This document shows, in pieces, positions 42,656 through 51,764 of a stretch of 64,000 bases of DNA. The notes under the pieces were generated by a model. That model saw nothing but the letters and a program-made list of their open reading frames with translations. It did no database searches and was not told the origin of the DNA. The stretch is from assembly GCF_014649335.1 (NCBI RefSeq), contig NZ_BMSV01000001.1, forward strand, positions 434,001-498,000. The letters are read 5' to 3'. The position numbers and the translations under genes are program-made. How positions within the stretch are numbered: position 1 is the stretch's first letter; each line of letters starts with the position of its first letter. Source of the DNA: Streptomyces roseolilacinus (lineage in GTDB: Bacteria; Actinomycetota; Actinomycetes; Streptomycetales; Streptomycetaceae).

Positions 42656-42880
42656 TCAGGCAGGCCGAGGCTCGATGCTCACCGCGCGGTAGTCGTACCC
42701 GTCCTGTTTGAAGCCGGGGGCTTCCCATGTGAGGTCGACCTGCTGTCCGGGCGACAATGTGCGGAAGCCGGTCGCCTGGATGTCGGAGTAGTGGCCGAAG
42801 CAGCCGCCAGGGGTCTCGGGGGAGTCGAGGACGCCCCACCCTTCCTCATCGTCCCACTCACGGACAGTTGCGATCACCAT
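42656..42880 (-). CDS. Cold-shock-domain-like small protein
   Basis: The 74-residue protein has a cold-shock fold pattern: TVREWDDEEGWGVLDSPETPG at the N-terminus, CFGHYSDI in the place of the usual VFVHYS RNA-binding strand, and GQQVDLTWEA near the C-terminus. Several aromatic contacts are replaced, so nucleic-acid binding is not certain. The ATG at 42880 is preferred over longer upstream frames. It lies alone in the accessory region. Confidence 0.7.
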   Translation of the reverse strand: MVIATVREWDDEEGWGVLDSPETPGGCFGHYSDIQATGFRTLSPGQQVDLTWEAPGFKQDGYDYRAVSIEPRPA

Positions 42881-43089
42881 GAACGGAACCCTACGGCTTT
42901 CCTTGCTGCGACGGGCTTGACACCTCAGCTTGGGTCTCCTGGGGGTGGCTACTGCACTGACCTGTGGCGGAGCGCCGTCGGCACCTGGCGGCGGTCGACT
43001 GGTTCCCCGGTGTTCCCTGCGGTTCCCTGCACGATCTGGCACGGACTTCTCCGCCCCGAAGCCTCAGCTGAAGGGTTGCTGCTCGAGGA

Positions 43090-43401
43090 TTACTCCTCGT
43101 GAGGATTCATGTGGATCCAGCGTCCACCACCCTCGTGTCGCATCTCCATGCCCGCATAGGGCTGCCCGCGTCTGGCTGGGCTGTCGGGGGCCGTGTTGAT
43201 CTCCCTCACCACGATCGCGCCGCTTGGGTGCACGGAATAAGTGACTGCCAGACGCCGATTGTCTGCATGCCGCCACACTCCGCTGCGGTTTTCCTCCTGA
43301 ATGATCTTCAGTAACGCCTCGCTGACATCCACCTGGTGTCGCTTGGTCAACGCATCGAACTGCGCACGCGCCGTCTCGACGAAGATCAGATCTCTAATCA
43401 C
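43090..43401 (-). CDS. RelE/ParE-like hypothetical protein
   Basis: The 103-residue protein starts at GTG after GGGGGAGAG. The order of helices and strands (ETARAQFDALTKRHQVDVSE, then RRLAVTYSVHPSGAIVVREI) resembles RelE-type toxins, but the catalytic residues cannot be assigned and no antitoxin gene is adjacent. The C-terminal 30 residues are Gly/His-rich. It may be a stand-alone relic or an unrelated small protein. Confidence 0.5.
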   Translation of the reverse strand: MIRDLIFVETARAQFDALTKRHQVDVSEALLKIIQEENRSGVWRHADNRRLAVTYSVHPSGAIVVREINTAPDSPARRGQPYAGMEMRHEGGGRWIHMNPHEE

Positions 43402-43760
43402 GCACTCTCCCCCATACGTGAAATATCCACCCTAGCTCGCGAGCATGAATGAACGTTAGGGGACGAAGCGGCGGAGCACCACGGGTTGTGGAAGTTGGCG
43501 GTCATGCACTAAACGCCAAGGCGCCTGGACAGTTGCCGCTGGCTCCAGGACCCCTTCGCCCCGAAGCAACTTGGGCAGGGACGCGGCCTTGGGCTGGTGT
43601 GATCCTCACCTGGGCTGATGGTCCGCCGGCGTTCGCAGTTGTGCGCTGGTGTTCGTGGGCGTTGTCACGCAGTTAGACACTCACTCGGCGTAAGGGCCAG
43701 GCTCATGCACAACGTTCCTACGGCTTCCCTGCCACTGGGTGTGCATCGCATAGTGCAGGA
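43402..43760. other. Accessory gap, no gene seen
   Basis: These 359 bases show no convincing coding frame, tRNA or strong hairpin. GC content is lower than in the core. Confidence 0.4.
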
Positions 43761-44108
43761 GTGAAACTAGCGATCACCATCCTGACTGTAGCCAGCGGCG
43801 TACTGCCGGCGCTTGGCGTCTGGCTACTCTGGCGGCGAGTGGACAGCCGACGAGATCACCTCAGGCGGAAGCTCCGTAGGTACGAACAGATCATGGGAGA
43901 CGCTGGGCTGTCAGATGAGGAACGTAGGAGCAGGCTGGAACGAGAAGTACCCAGCGAGAGCACCTGGGGTGACCTTGTCCACGTTCGAGAGCGCATCGAA
44001 CTCGTAAGCCTCGAACAAGCACCAGAGATCACAGCTCCCGCCGTGCTTGCTTCCGTCGGCCTGCTATGCGCAACCGTCGCGGGCCTGCTGTCTACATGGT
44101 TCGACTGA
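43761..44108 (+). CDS. Small protein with two membrane segments
   Basis: The 115-residue protein has a membrane segment at each end (ITILTVASGVLPALGVWLLW and APAVLASVGLLCATVAGLLS) and a charged middle (RRYEQIMGDAGLSDEERRSR). The GTG start lacks a separate ribosome site. Codon use is less GC-biased than in the core genes. The family is not recognised. In a defence island small two-membrane proteins are often effectors, which is speculative here. Confidence 0.55.
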   Translation: MKLAITILTVASGVLPALGVWLLWRRVDSRRDHLRRKLRRYEQIMGDAGLSDEERRSRLEREVPSESTWGDLVHVRERIELVSLEQAPEITAPAVLASVGLLCATVAGLLSTWFD

Positions 44109-44173
44109 CGCTCCTGACGAGAGAACAGCACCGCGTAGCGTGTGGCACACCCGAACACGACGAAGGGCCAGAC

Positions 44174-44250
44174 TGGGAGGCAACCCTTCTGCGTTCACCC
44201 TGTGTCCTCGTGCCTGTAGCAGGCGTTGAACCTGTGACGCCCGCTTGAGC
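44174..44250 (+). repeat. tRNA-like block, right copy
   Basis: Contains CTGGGAGGCAACCCTTCTG (44174-44192) and GAACCTGTGACGCCCGCTTG (from 44229), in the same order and nearly the same spacing as 42478-42548. The pair may mark the ends of a lost integrated element. Confidence 0.5.
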
Positions 44251-44324
44251 CGGTTCGCGCAGCCTCACGGGACCTCCAGGCGACCGGGCCCCACGACCGC
44301 AGCCAGCCTAAAGGCAGCACGCGA

Positions 44325-45467
44325 TCAAGGACTCGATGAGGCGGCGATACGCTGCTCGTCCTCGATGTCGAGGCGTCGCATCAGGAAACTGGCGAAGACC
44401 AGCATTTCGTCGGCCTCGTCTCGGGCGTCCTTCTCGTCCGGGCCGTGCATGCGAGGGTTACGCAGGGCGCCCATCGCTCCCTTGAACAGAAACTGCATGC
44501 CGTTCTGCTCGCTCTCCAGCGAGCCTCCCGTGGACCGGGTCGCCGTGATCTTTGGGGGATCCGGCTTGTTGCCGAAGGCGAAGCCCATCAGCCTCTCACC
44601 GACCTCGGTGGTGCCGGCCAGGTTCTGCACGCGGTGCTCCACAGCCTGCAGGGCACTCCTGACCGCGTCGTAGTAGAAGCCTCCGCTGTACCGCTCGGCG
44701 GCGACCTCCGCGATCAGCGGATGCAGCATGCAGGTGACCTCCATGGCCTCCGTCGACTTCCCGCCCTCTGAACCGACCGGGACGGCTGTCAGTCTCGGAG
44801 CGAAAGTGGGCTCCAGGCGCTGTCCGAAGGGCGTGTTGTCAGCCTCAACCCGCGCCGGCCCCAGCATCTGCTCACGGATGCGCCAGTACTCATCCAGTCG
44901 GTGCACGCCAGCAAACGGCCGAATGTCCCGGTCGTAGCGCAGCGTCCAATCGAGATCGTCTAGGTTGTGGCCGCCACCGCGAAAGCAGGGCTCATGCAGC
45001 GCGAGCGCGAAGCTAACGAACCTGCTCTTCTTGGTCAGCAACGCCAGATCGACGTCATCCACTGGAGGCGGTAGATCGTCGGGCCGCAGCTCTGGCAGCG
45101 CCCCGGGCTCCTTGGGCTGATAGTGGGGCTCGATCAAGGCCGCTGTCCGCACCATGACGAGGACGCCGTTGATGGGAACAAGGGTATTGGCGCAGTTCGC
45201 AGCGCCAGCGACCGTCAGAGACAGCTCCGTTAGGCCCTGCGGCAGCCGCCACAGGTCGGCATCTACGCCCCGCAGCAGTGCAGGGCACAGCTGTTGCACG
45301 GCCTCTTCGAACTTCAGGCCCGACGCATACAGCTTCCGATCCACGTAATCGAAGGTGGGCCAGCGAAGGGAGGCAGAGAAGTGCTGCCAGACCACGTCGA
45401 GAAGAACATGGCCATCCTCCCCGGTGGGCCGCGGCATTCCCTCCGGCGCAATGGTCCGAACGATCAC
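44325..45467 (-). CDS. Protein with C-terminal TIGR02391 (Hypoth_Ymh) domain
   Basis: The 380-residue protein has no membrane segment. Its last 135 residues (MLHPLIAEVAAERYSGGFYY onward) match the TIGR02391/Ymh domain pattern: a helical array with YDAVRSALQAVEHRV, MGFAFG, then FLFKGAMGALRNPRMHG with conserved Arg, Asn and His. Such domains occur in phage-defence and abortive-infection settings and resemble HEPN-type helical bundles. The N-terminal 240 residues are not recognised. The GTG start follows GGGGGAAG. It lies 0.9 kb downstream of the NACHT gene and reads in the same direction. Confidence 0.65.
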   Translation of the reverse strand: MIVRTIAPEGMPRPTGEDGHVLLDVVWQHFSASLRWPTFDYVDRKLYASGLKFEEAVQQLCPALLRGVDADLWRLPQGLTELSLTVAGAANCANTLVPINGVLVMVRTAALIEPHYQPKEPGALPELRPDDLPPPVDDVDLALLTKKSRFVSFALALHEPCFRGGGHNLDDLDWTLRYDRDIRPFAGVHRLDEYWRIREQMLGPARVEADNTPFGQRLEPTFAPRLTAVPVGSEGGKSTEAMEVTCMLHPLIAEVAAERYSGGFYYDAVRSALQAVEHRVQNLAGTTEVGERLMGFAFGNKPDPPKITATRSTGGSLESEQNGMQFLFKGAMGALRNPRMHGPDEKDARDEADEMLVFASFLMRRLDIEDEQRIAASSSP

Positions 45468-46338
45468 GTGCTTCCCCCCAGTGTCCGAGCCTGAACCTGC
45501 TCGCAGGTTACTACTGAGGTGCTGGTCTACGGGGTGGGATCATCAGCGCAGCCGTGCATCCACATCGCCTGCCGAAGGCCCTGCTTCTCTCATTCCAGCA
45601 GGTTGCCCTACGCGGCCTATAACTGTGCCTCGTCGGGCGTCCTGCCGGTGGCCACGGGTTCACCAGGGCCACGTATCCCGCGTCCGGTGAGGCATCCAGG
45701 CGGACCTGCGCGGCGGCCTTGATCTGGTCCGAGGGGGCGCTGCGAGCGCGGAAGACGAGCCGGGTCACAACAGGATGACACCGGCCACGGCGACGACCGC
45801 TTTCCCCTGCTCCTGCCGCGTCTACGGTCCACAAGCCGACTGATCACCACTTTAGGAGAGAGGCGGGGTGATCTGCGGGCTGAGCTGCGGCTTCGTCGGC
45901 CGAGGAAGTGAGCGGCTACTCGACCGTGGGGCACCGGTGTTGACCGTGGCTGACCCCTGCATCTGGCACGGTTGTGGCACGAACCCCAGCCGACGACAGT
46001 CAGCCACGACGGCAGGTGCGCACGGCCGACCAGGCGCGCGTATGCTTCGCTGCACCCCCACCGGCCTCAGCCACGCTTCCGGCTTATGTCGTCGACCAGA
46101 GCAGTCGTGACGGCCGGCTCGTGACGACGGCGCGCGAGCCCTCAGCTTGGGAAGCTGATGTGATCTCTGGGTAGTACCTGCGCTGGCCTGCATGGCAGTG
46201 GCCTCGGCGCCTGATCTTTCGCCGAGTTGGTGCCCGCTATTGCCCGTGGTTCCCCGCAGAAACTGGCACGCACCTGGCACGGGCGCAGCTGTTTTGACTG
46301 TCTCCTGCGGAGTTCGATCCCTTAATTTGAGTGATCGA
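45468..46338. other. Accessory gap, no gene seen
   Basis: No convincing gene is present in these 871 bases. A minus-strand frame at 45511-45834 has a coding-like core (LVFRARSAPSDQIKAAAQVR) but no start context. Short TGGCACG repeats occur at 45965-45980 and 46262-46280 and again near 43036. These look like integration scars. Confidence 0.4.
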
Positions 46339-49300
46339 TCAACGGATCCTCAGTCGTCGCCCTAGCGCGTCCCCGCCCTTGACGTTTTGCCGGGCGTCTG
46401 CGTGTACCGTTAGCATTCGATTTTCCGACAGGGGTGACAAGTCTATCTCGCTTGCAATCCCATTAATCCGTAGTTCTTTAAGATATGGCAGCTCTGCGAT
46501 AGGGTGCAGATCTGATACAGCGTTGCAGTTTTCTAGGCGCAGCGTTTCAAGTTTAGTACATGTCGCCAGAGGTGCAAGGTCGCTTACGCTCGTACCGGAT
46601 ATATCAAGGAATGAGAGATTCGCTTGACTGCTCAGCCCTCCCAAGTCCGATACGCCAGCGTCCCCCCTGATTCGAAGATCATGCAGATCAAGCCCGGACA
46701 AAGGATCAAGATTATCGACCCATTCGCAGTTTTCGAGATAAAGGTTCCCCGTCATGGGTGCTGCTTCGACCAGATCGGCGACGCCCTGGTTAAGTTTTGA
46801 CCCCGCCAGCGAGAGTGATTGAACCTTCGTGAGTGGCGGAAGTTGATTAAGGTTGCGCAACTGCGAACTGTTGAAAAGGGCCAGTGTTTCTAGCTCGGAG
46901 AATCGAATGAGAGGGGAGTAGTCCTGGATGTCCCTACAGTGGGTGAACCATACCATTCTTAGAGGGGGAAGCTGATCCAAAAAGCTAAGATCTGTGAGCT
47001 TTGGGAGACCAAGGGCGAGATGCACAAGATTTGGAAGTTCCGGTAGTCTCGTCAGATCTGCGCCTGGCTCGTCGTAGTAGAGGTAAAGCTGTTGAAGTGA
47101 GGAAGAGTGCGCTGCCAAAGCTTGCAAGTCGACTGGGCCAGTGACTGATGCTTCCACTTCAGCGAGTGGAGGGATCTTAGGGAGCGCTGCGAACTGAGTC
47201 GCAGATCTCACGAATATAGGAGCGCCAGGTGGCATGGTGGCCAAGACCCGTTCGGCGTACTCCTCGGGGTCAAAGTACTCCCATGCTCTAGTGACCTCAA
47301 ATTGGATGTTGCGACGTTTGTCGGATGCGTAATGTGCTAGGAGATCTAGAGCGCTCGGCCCATTGATCAGCCAGGCCGTCTGTACGGTCGCCTCAGCCGC
47401 TTCCCTGGGAAGTTCCTCTAGATTTGTCGGTAGCTTATGCAAGACTGGTTCGCCGGCGGTAGCCAGGGATCGAGCGGCGACCGTGTCGCGCGGCGGAATA
47501 AGGTCGTCGATGCACCTGTCGAGGGCAGTACCCAGATCGGTTGGAACCGCAGGAAGCGTTTCGAGGCATGCTGCTGCTAGTAGTTTGAGTCGCCGGGCTA
47601 CCTTTCGCTCGGCTTGCACTCGGTTCAGGATGCCTGCAATCAACTCGCGACGTAGTGGCTCGTTGGCATGGCCAGCGGCCATTACGACCGTCTCACGCCA
47701 CTGGTCACGGTGGGCGTTGCGAACGAGCAGGTCCATGTCCCCAAGGTCAGCTGCTTGTTTGGCTGCCAAGTATTCTTGGACAGTGCGGTGCACAAAGTCG
47801 ATTCGACCGGGCACCGGTTCTCTGATGACGCCGCTGCGGTCTAGCAACGCTTCCAACACTGCGTCAGCAGTGACACGTACTTGCGGCATCGCAGTCAGGC
47901 GGTCGGCGATCAGTCGCTCCACCATCGGCTTGGGTAGTTCAACACGATTGCTCGTGGATAGCTGCCACGCCAGATCTTGCAGGATGCGAATTTTCTGCTC
48001 GCGTTCCAACGGAATTATCCGCGCGCTAGGAACGTTGCGCTTGGCGTCCCGTGTTTCTAACAGCATGTCGAGGGCTGCGGAATAGAGACCCATGCGGTCG
48101 CGGGGCAAGGCTTCACGGTCGATGTTGAGCGAGCACAGCATTGCGGCCAAGAGCGGCGTTGAGGCCAACGCCCGGAGATGCGGTGCGGATTCCAGTCTGG
48201 CCATCAGCTTCGCCTCATAGGCAGGCAAACGCTCCACAGGGCACGGAAGATCGGCGCAGTCGCGTACCGCGTCGTGCCAGTGCTGTACAAGGGCGCGCAG
48301 GTCGGCTGGCCCAAGCTGTTCCAGGAAGGCGCTCTCGAAGCCTTCGGCGCTTAGCCAGCTAGAAGCGGCTGCTGCAGGTCGTGAGGTAATCACAACGCGG
48401 ATGCCGGGGAACTGAGAGACTATCTCCTTGATCCACTGGCGTATGGCCTGGCGTTGGGAAGCAGCGACCTCGTCAACCCCGTCGACAAGGAGCATTGCCC
48501 GGCCAGAGAGTAGCCGTCGGTGCACCCAGCCGCGCGGCATGATTCCGCTCAGATTTCCTGCCACATCGTCGAGGTATTCCTCAGGCCGAGGCAGAGTTCG
48601 ACCGGCGTGGCTACGCAGTTTGATCAAGAAGGGAACGAATCCGTTGAGATCTGATAGCTCGCCAACGAAAGCGCCACGCGCGGCCATGACCGCCAGCCAG
48701 CGCAACAAGGTGCTTTTTCCACCGCCCGCCTCGCCACGTATAAGCATGAGACGGTGATCGCTAAGAACGCGCTCAGCGCGGACAGCCCCAGTCTCGCGAT
48801 TTCCCGAACGCCAGTCATCGACGGGGACAGCCTGCTTCTTATGCCCGAGTTTCCCTCCCTCCTGGGAGACATTGAGGCTGACGTAGGCAACGCTCAATGT
48901 GGTCTGTGGGCGCGTGAAACGTTCGAAGCGCAACCCGAATAGATCTAGGCGATCGAGGTTTTCACTGATGGAGGCAAGGTAGCGGCGACTGAATTCCTCA
49001 TCCTCTGATTCCCCATCCGGTGCGATGAGTGACCGCGCGGGTAGGCGGGACAACACCATTTCTACCTGCGTAGCCATGGCGGAAAGCCTAACCAAGGTCT
49101 CGGCGGTTGCGCGCGGTTCGAATTGCGGAAGGTGAATTAGGATGCGGGCCAAGCAGTCACAGCATTCATCCAAAACCACTTCGTAGAGCCGCGCACCTGC
49201 GTCGCCAAGTTGGAAGTCTGCTTCCTGGGCAGGCAACGTCGCCCGAAGGCGTCGTGCCAGTTTCACCGGGTCCATGTCATCGGCCAACAAAGCCTCGTCT

Positions 49301-49602
49301 GACAGGTCGGCGCGATCAAAGGTAAGAGCGACGTGATGCAGAACCGCCTCACGGTCGCCGTCGTCCAGCCCGCCGAACTCCTGCCGAGTGAAGGTCAGCA
49401 ACCGGTCGGTTACGGCGTCGGCGATCGCTTCGAACTGGCGCTCCGTCTTTCGCCTCTTGATTTCGTCTGACATTCCAGTTTTGATCAAGTCGGCCAGATC
49501 TTTGGACGCCGAGGATTGAGCTGTGCGACTCGACAGCCAGCGACCAGCAACGAGTTGTATAACTGATCGTCCGACGCCAATCGCCGCAACCTCTACGGAC
49601 AC
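46339..49602 (-). CDS. NACHT NTPase with C-terminal leucine-rich repeats (bacterial NLR type)
   Basis: The 1087-residue protein has the three-part layout of animal and bacterial NLRs. An N-terminal helical region (1-270) precedes the NACHT. Walker A is RGEAGGGKST near 289 and Walker B is LLVDGVDEV near 370, with sensor-like VITSRPAAA and a following winged-helix region (DFVHRTVQEYLAAKQ). From about 840 to the end are irregular leucine-rich repeats (LPNLVHLALGLPKLTDLSFL and so on). bNACHT proteins protect against phage, by nuclease or other effector domains; no effector motif is evident here. The GTG at 49602 is chosen, and longer upstream frames lack a family match. The LRR part uses AT-richer codons than the neighbours, a sign of transfer. 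Confidence 0.85.
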   Translation of the reverse strand: MSVEVAAIGVGRSVIQLVAGRWLSSRTAQSSASKDLADLIKTGMSDEIKRRKTERQFEAIADAVTDRLLTFTRQEFGGLDDGDREAVLHHVALTFDRADLSDEALLADDMDPVKLARRLRATLPAQEADFQLGDAGARLYEVVLDECCDCLARILIHLPQFEPRATAETLVRLSAMATQVEMVLSRLPARSLIAPDGESEDEEFSRRYLASISENLDRLDLFGLRFERFTRPQTTLSVAYVSLNVSQEGGKLGHKKQAVPVDDWRSGNRETGAVRAERVLSDHRLMLIRGEAGGGKSTLLRWLAVMAARGAFVGELSDLNGFVPFLIKLRSHAGRTLPRPEEYLDDVAGNLSGIMPRGWVHRRLLSGRAMLLVDGVDEVAASQRQAIRQWIKEIVSQFPGIRVVITSRPAAAASSWLSAEGFESAFLEQLGPADLRALVQHWHDAVRDCADLPCPVERLPAYEAKLMARLESAPHLRALASTPLLAAMLCSLNIDREALPRDRMGLYSAALDMLLETRDAKRNVPSARIIPLEREQKIRILQDLAWQLSTSNRVELPKPMVERLIADRLTAMPQVRVTADAVLEALLDRSGVIREPVPGRIDFVHRTVQEYLAAKQAADLGDMDLLVRNAHRDQWRETVVMAAGHANEPLRRELIAGILNRVQAERKVARRLKLLAAACLETLPAVPTDLGTALDRCIDDLIPPRDTVAARSLATAGEPVLHKLPTNLEELPREAAEATVQTAWLINGPSALDLLAHYASDKRRNIQFEVTRAWEYFDPEEYAERVLATMPPGAPIFVRSATQFAALPKIPPLAEVEASVTGPVDLQALAAHSSSLQQLYLYYDEPGADLTRLPELPNLVHLALGLPKLTDLSFLDQLPPLRMVWFTHCRDIQDYSPLIRFSELETLALFNSSQLRNLNQLPPLTKVQSLSLAGSKLNQGVADLVEAAPMTGNLYLENCEWVDNLDPLSGLDLHDLRIRGDAGVSDLGGLSSQANLSFLDISGTSVSDLAPLATCTKLETLRLENCNAVSDLHPIAELPYLKELRINGIASEIDLSPLSENRMLTVHADARQNVKGGDALGRRLRIR

Positions 49603-49710
49603 GACACCCCCGAACCCATGATCGCGCGAAGGTACCAGTATCGCGCTCGGGCGCGCGGCTGTCTGCCCGATGGCAGAAGATGCAGGCTCCATCCCGTAGG
49701 TCGGTGGAGC

Positions 49711-49854
49711 GGCTTTGGGGCGGCGCTGCTTTGGCGCGAGTGATCATGGCCCCGTAAGCTTCCAGCGCGTCGGGCAGTCTGTGGACCTGCCCGGTAAAGC
49801 ACGACGTTGGGGCCATGATCTTCGAGGCTCGCGCCAAAGTGGCTGCGTAAAGCC
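49711..49854. repeat. 144-bp imperfect inverted repeat upstream of the NACHT gene
   Basis: Three paired blocks: GGCTTT (49711-49716) with AAAGCC (49849-49854), CTTTGGCGCGAG (49729-49740) with CTCGCGCCAAAG (49828-49839), and TCATGGCCCC (49744-49753) with GGGGCCATGA (49809-49818). The loop contains GGGCAG/CTGCCC (49772-49777 and 49787-49792). It lies in the 438-base gap 49603-50040, 109 bases before the NACHT start; I see no gene in the gap. It could be a MITE, a structured RNA or a regulatory element. Confidence 0.65.
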
Positions 49855-50040
49855 GTGGAGCCGACTGCCCCAGCCGCGACGTACCCCTTCTCTGACATCT
49901 GGCGGCTGAACGCGTAGTGCGCGGCACGGGCGCCGGCCGGGCTGGAGCGGGGCGGAGACAGGAGCGCAGGCCCGGCCAGCGGGCGGGCCGCGCGCGGTGA
50001 GCGGAGCGAGCCGCCTTGAACCCGTAGAGAAGGTTGTAAC

Positions 50041-50418
50041 TCAGTCTCTGCGATGGGGCTTGAAGCTGCTGATACATGCTGGGAGTTCGGTGTTCTGCCG
50101 GTGTGCGAGGGGCAGGAAGAGCGCTGGTCGGATCGTCCATGTGATGTGGGTGCCGGCCTGCGTGATGGTCAGGGTGCAGGGCTCGGAGCGTATGAGGGCC
50201 TTGATGGTCTCGGCGCGTTCCTCGTAGAGCCAGGTCCAGACTCGGTCTGAGGCGTTGGGGTCTAGTGCTGGGGAGATGGTGCGGAAGGCGATGGCGACCC
50301 ATCGGCTCGCTTGGGATGCCGAGTAGGCGTCGAAGGACGCTCGGAGTACCGGGGCCTCGGTGGTGGTGAGGTCTTGGGTCCAGCATTCGCACCAGTAGCC
50401 GCGGGTGGGGCTGCTCAC
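50041..50418 (-). CDS. Hypothetical protein, accessory region
   Basis: The 125-residue protein begins at a GTG that overlaps the upstream gene stop by four bases. YWCECWTQDLTTTEAPVLRA, VWTWLYEERAETIKAL and CTLTITQAGTHITWTI are its most distinctive stretches. It has several Trp and two close Cys, but no known motif. The coupling to 50415-50762 suggests a two-gene unit. The function is unknown. Confidence 0.6.
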   Translation of the reverse strand: MSSPTRGYWCECWTQDLTTTEAPVLRASFDAYSASQASRWVAIAFRTISPALDPNASDRVWTWLYEERAETIKALIRSEPCTLTITQAGTHITWTIRPALFLPLAHRQNTELPACISSFKPHRRD

Positions 50419-50762
50419 AAGGTCGCTCCCGTCGGGTGGACTGCGGGGACGTAGCGGGCGCTCTCGTCGTGGAGGGTGAGTTGATAGCCGGTGCCTGCGG
50501 TCAGGTAGGCGAGGGCGCGTTCGTGCTCGGCCTCGTCGGACAGCCAGTACAGGCCCGGTCGTGCGTGAGGAGCGTCGAGCTGATCCGTGATGTGGCGCGT
50601 GCGCTCCTGTAACCAGCGCAGTGCCAGACGCGGACTCGCGGCGTCGTGTGCTCCCAAGGGGATGGAGCGGACTTCGTGCAGGAGGTACGCGGCAGCCCGG
50701 CACTGGTAGAGGAAGGGGCCGGTACTCGTACTAGGAGCTTCGAAGGGGATGGGCGTCAGCAT
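50415..50762 (-). CDS. Hypothetical protein, accessory region
   Basis: The 115-residue protein starts at ATG. RAAAYLLHEVRSIPLG, LRWLQERTRHITDQLD and LAYLTAGTGYQLTLHDES suggest helices followed by a small beta part. No motif is recognised. It is the first gene of a coupled pair (four-base GTGA overlap). Confidence 0.6.
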   Translation of the reverse strand: MLTPIPFEAPSTSTGPFLYQCRAAAYLLHEVRSIPLGAHDAASPRLALRWLQERTRHITDQLDAPHARPGLYWLSDEAEHERALAYLTAGTGYQLTLHDESARYVPAVHPTGATL

Positions 50763-51238
50763 GGGGGATCCTCTGCGGGACCGGCCAGAGTGAGGAGGCC
50801 CGCGGTGGTCGTGTGGCCGCCGGGCTGTCGTGCACGATGATTCGGTGGGCGAGCGCGAGCTCGCTGGCCGTGCTCAAGCCTCAACTGCGTTCGGTCTGCT
50901 CGGCCTGGTGCTCGACGCCTGGAGTCGTACCGGTACCGATTTCGTCCGTGACCGAGAGGGCGACCACCCGCGGAGGGAGCGGTGGCACCGAACGCGCTGC
51001 TCACTGGTCCCGGTCCGGCGAGCAGCGCCCTGCCTGCCCGGATTCCGTACGCGTCGATGACGGCCGGTGCGGTCGCGGCTGTGTGACGGTCGGCTCAACG
51101 GTGGGCCGGAGCACCCCGCCGTTGGCTCCACCCCGCGGTGACCCGATGGCGGGGTGCTCCGGGAAAAGGTGCTCGTCCGGCCGGGCGGAGACGGGGACTG
51201 TCCCCGGCCGACACCGTCAAGGCAGGTGAGGGCGAGGG
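50763..51238. other. Accessory gap, no gene called
   Basis: Short open frames exist on both strands of these 476 bases but none has a convincing start, composition or family match. One plus-strand frame near 50845 reads FGLLGLVLDAWSRTGTDF and may be a gene relic. Confidence 0.4.
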
Positions 51239-51598
51239 TCAGGACGACTGGTCCCGGCCCGGCTTCGGGCGCCGGGCCAGTTCGGGGTGCAGGCGTTCGA
51301 TCTCTTGCCGCAGTGCTTCGCGGGTGGGGTCGACGACGGCCCATGAGTGCGCGGCAGGGTGGTGCTCGAACAGGGTGCACGCGTCGTCGTCCTCCCCACC
51401 GGTGGTCTCGCACCAGGGCAGTAGGACGAAGCGTCCGCCGAGCGCGCCCCACCGGAACCAGACCGCCCCGCCGGTCGCGTCGTCGTCCCAGCAGAACTCC
51501 GCGTGTTCTCCGTCGTGCTCTTCGCCGAGTTCGCAGGAGGGGTAGCCGATCTCCCCTTGCGGGGACCGGACGGCGGCGAGGGCGGTGCATTGCAGCAT
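51239..51598 (-). CDS. Hypothetical acidic protein, accessory region
   Basis: The 119-residue protein is rich in Glu, Asp, His and Cys: YPSCELGEEHDGEHAEFCWD, then CETTGGEDDDACTLFEHH. Four Cys are present but their spacing does not make a standard zinc motif. The C-terminus (ALRQEIERLHPELARRPK) is a basic helix. ATG start. It lies near two related-looking small genes that precede an XRE regulator. Confidence 0.55.
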   Translation of the reverse strand: MLQCTALAAVRSPQGEIGYPSCELGEEHDGEHAEFCWDDDATGGAVWFRWGALGGRFVLLPWCETTGGEDDDACTLFEHHPAAHSWAVVDPTREALRQEIERLHPELARRPKPGRDQSS

Positions 51599-51764
51599 GG
51601 GGTTTCCTCGGTGGGGAAGGGAGCCCCGCCCGTGTGTCGCGGGGACGGCACACGGGCGGGGCGGTGTGGTGGCGCCCTCACGGCTCCGGGGGAAACGGCA
51701 CCCCGTGCACGGGAACGGAACGCTCGACGCCCGACTCGGGACGCCGGTTCGGAGACCTGTCCGG

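Noticed and set aside
45511..45834. 107-codon minus-strand frame in the accessory gap
   Set aside because: Only the central third looks coding; no start context and no recognised relatives.
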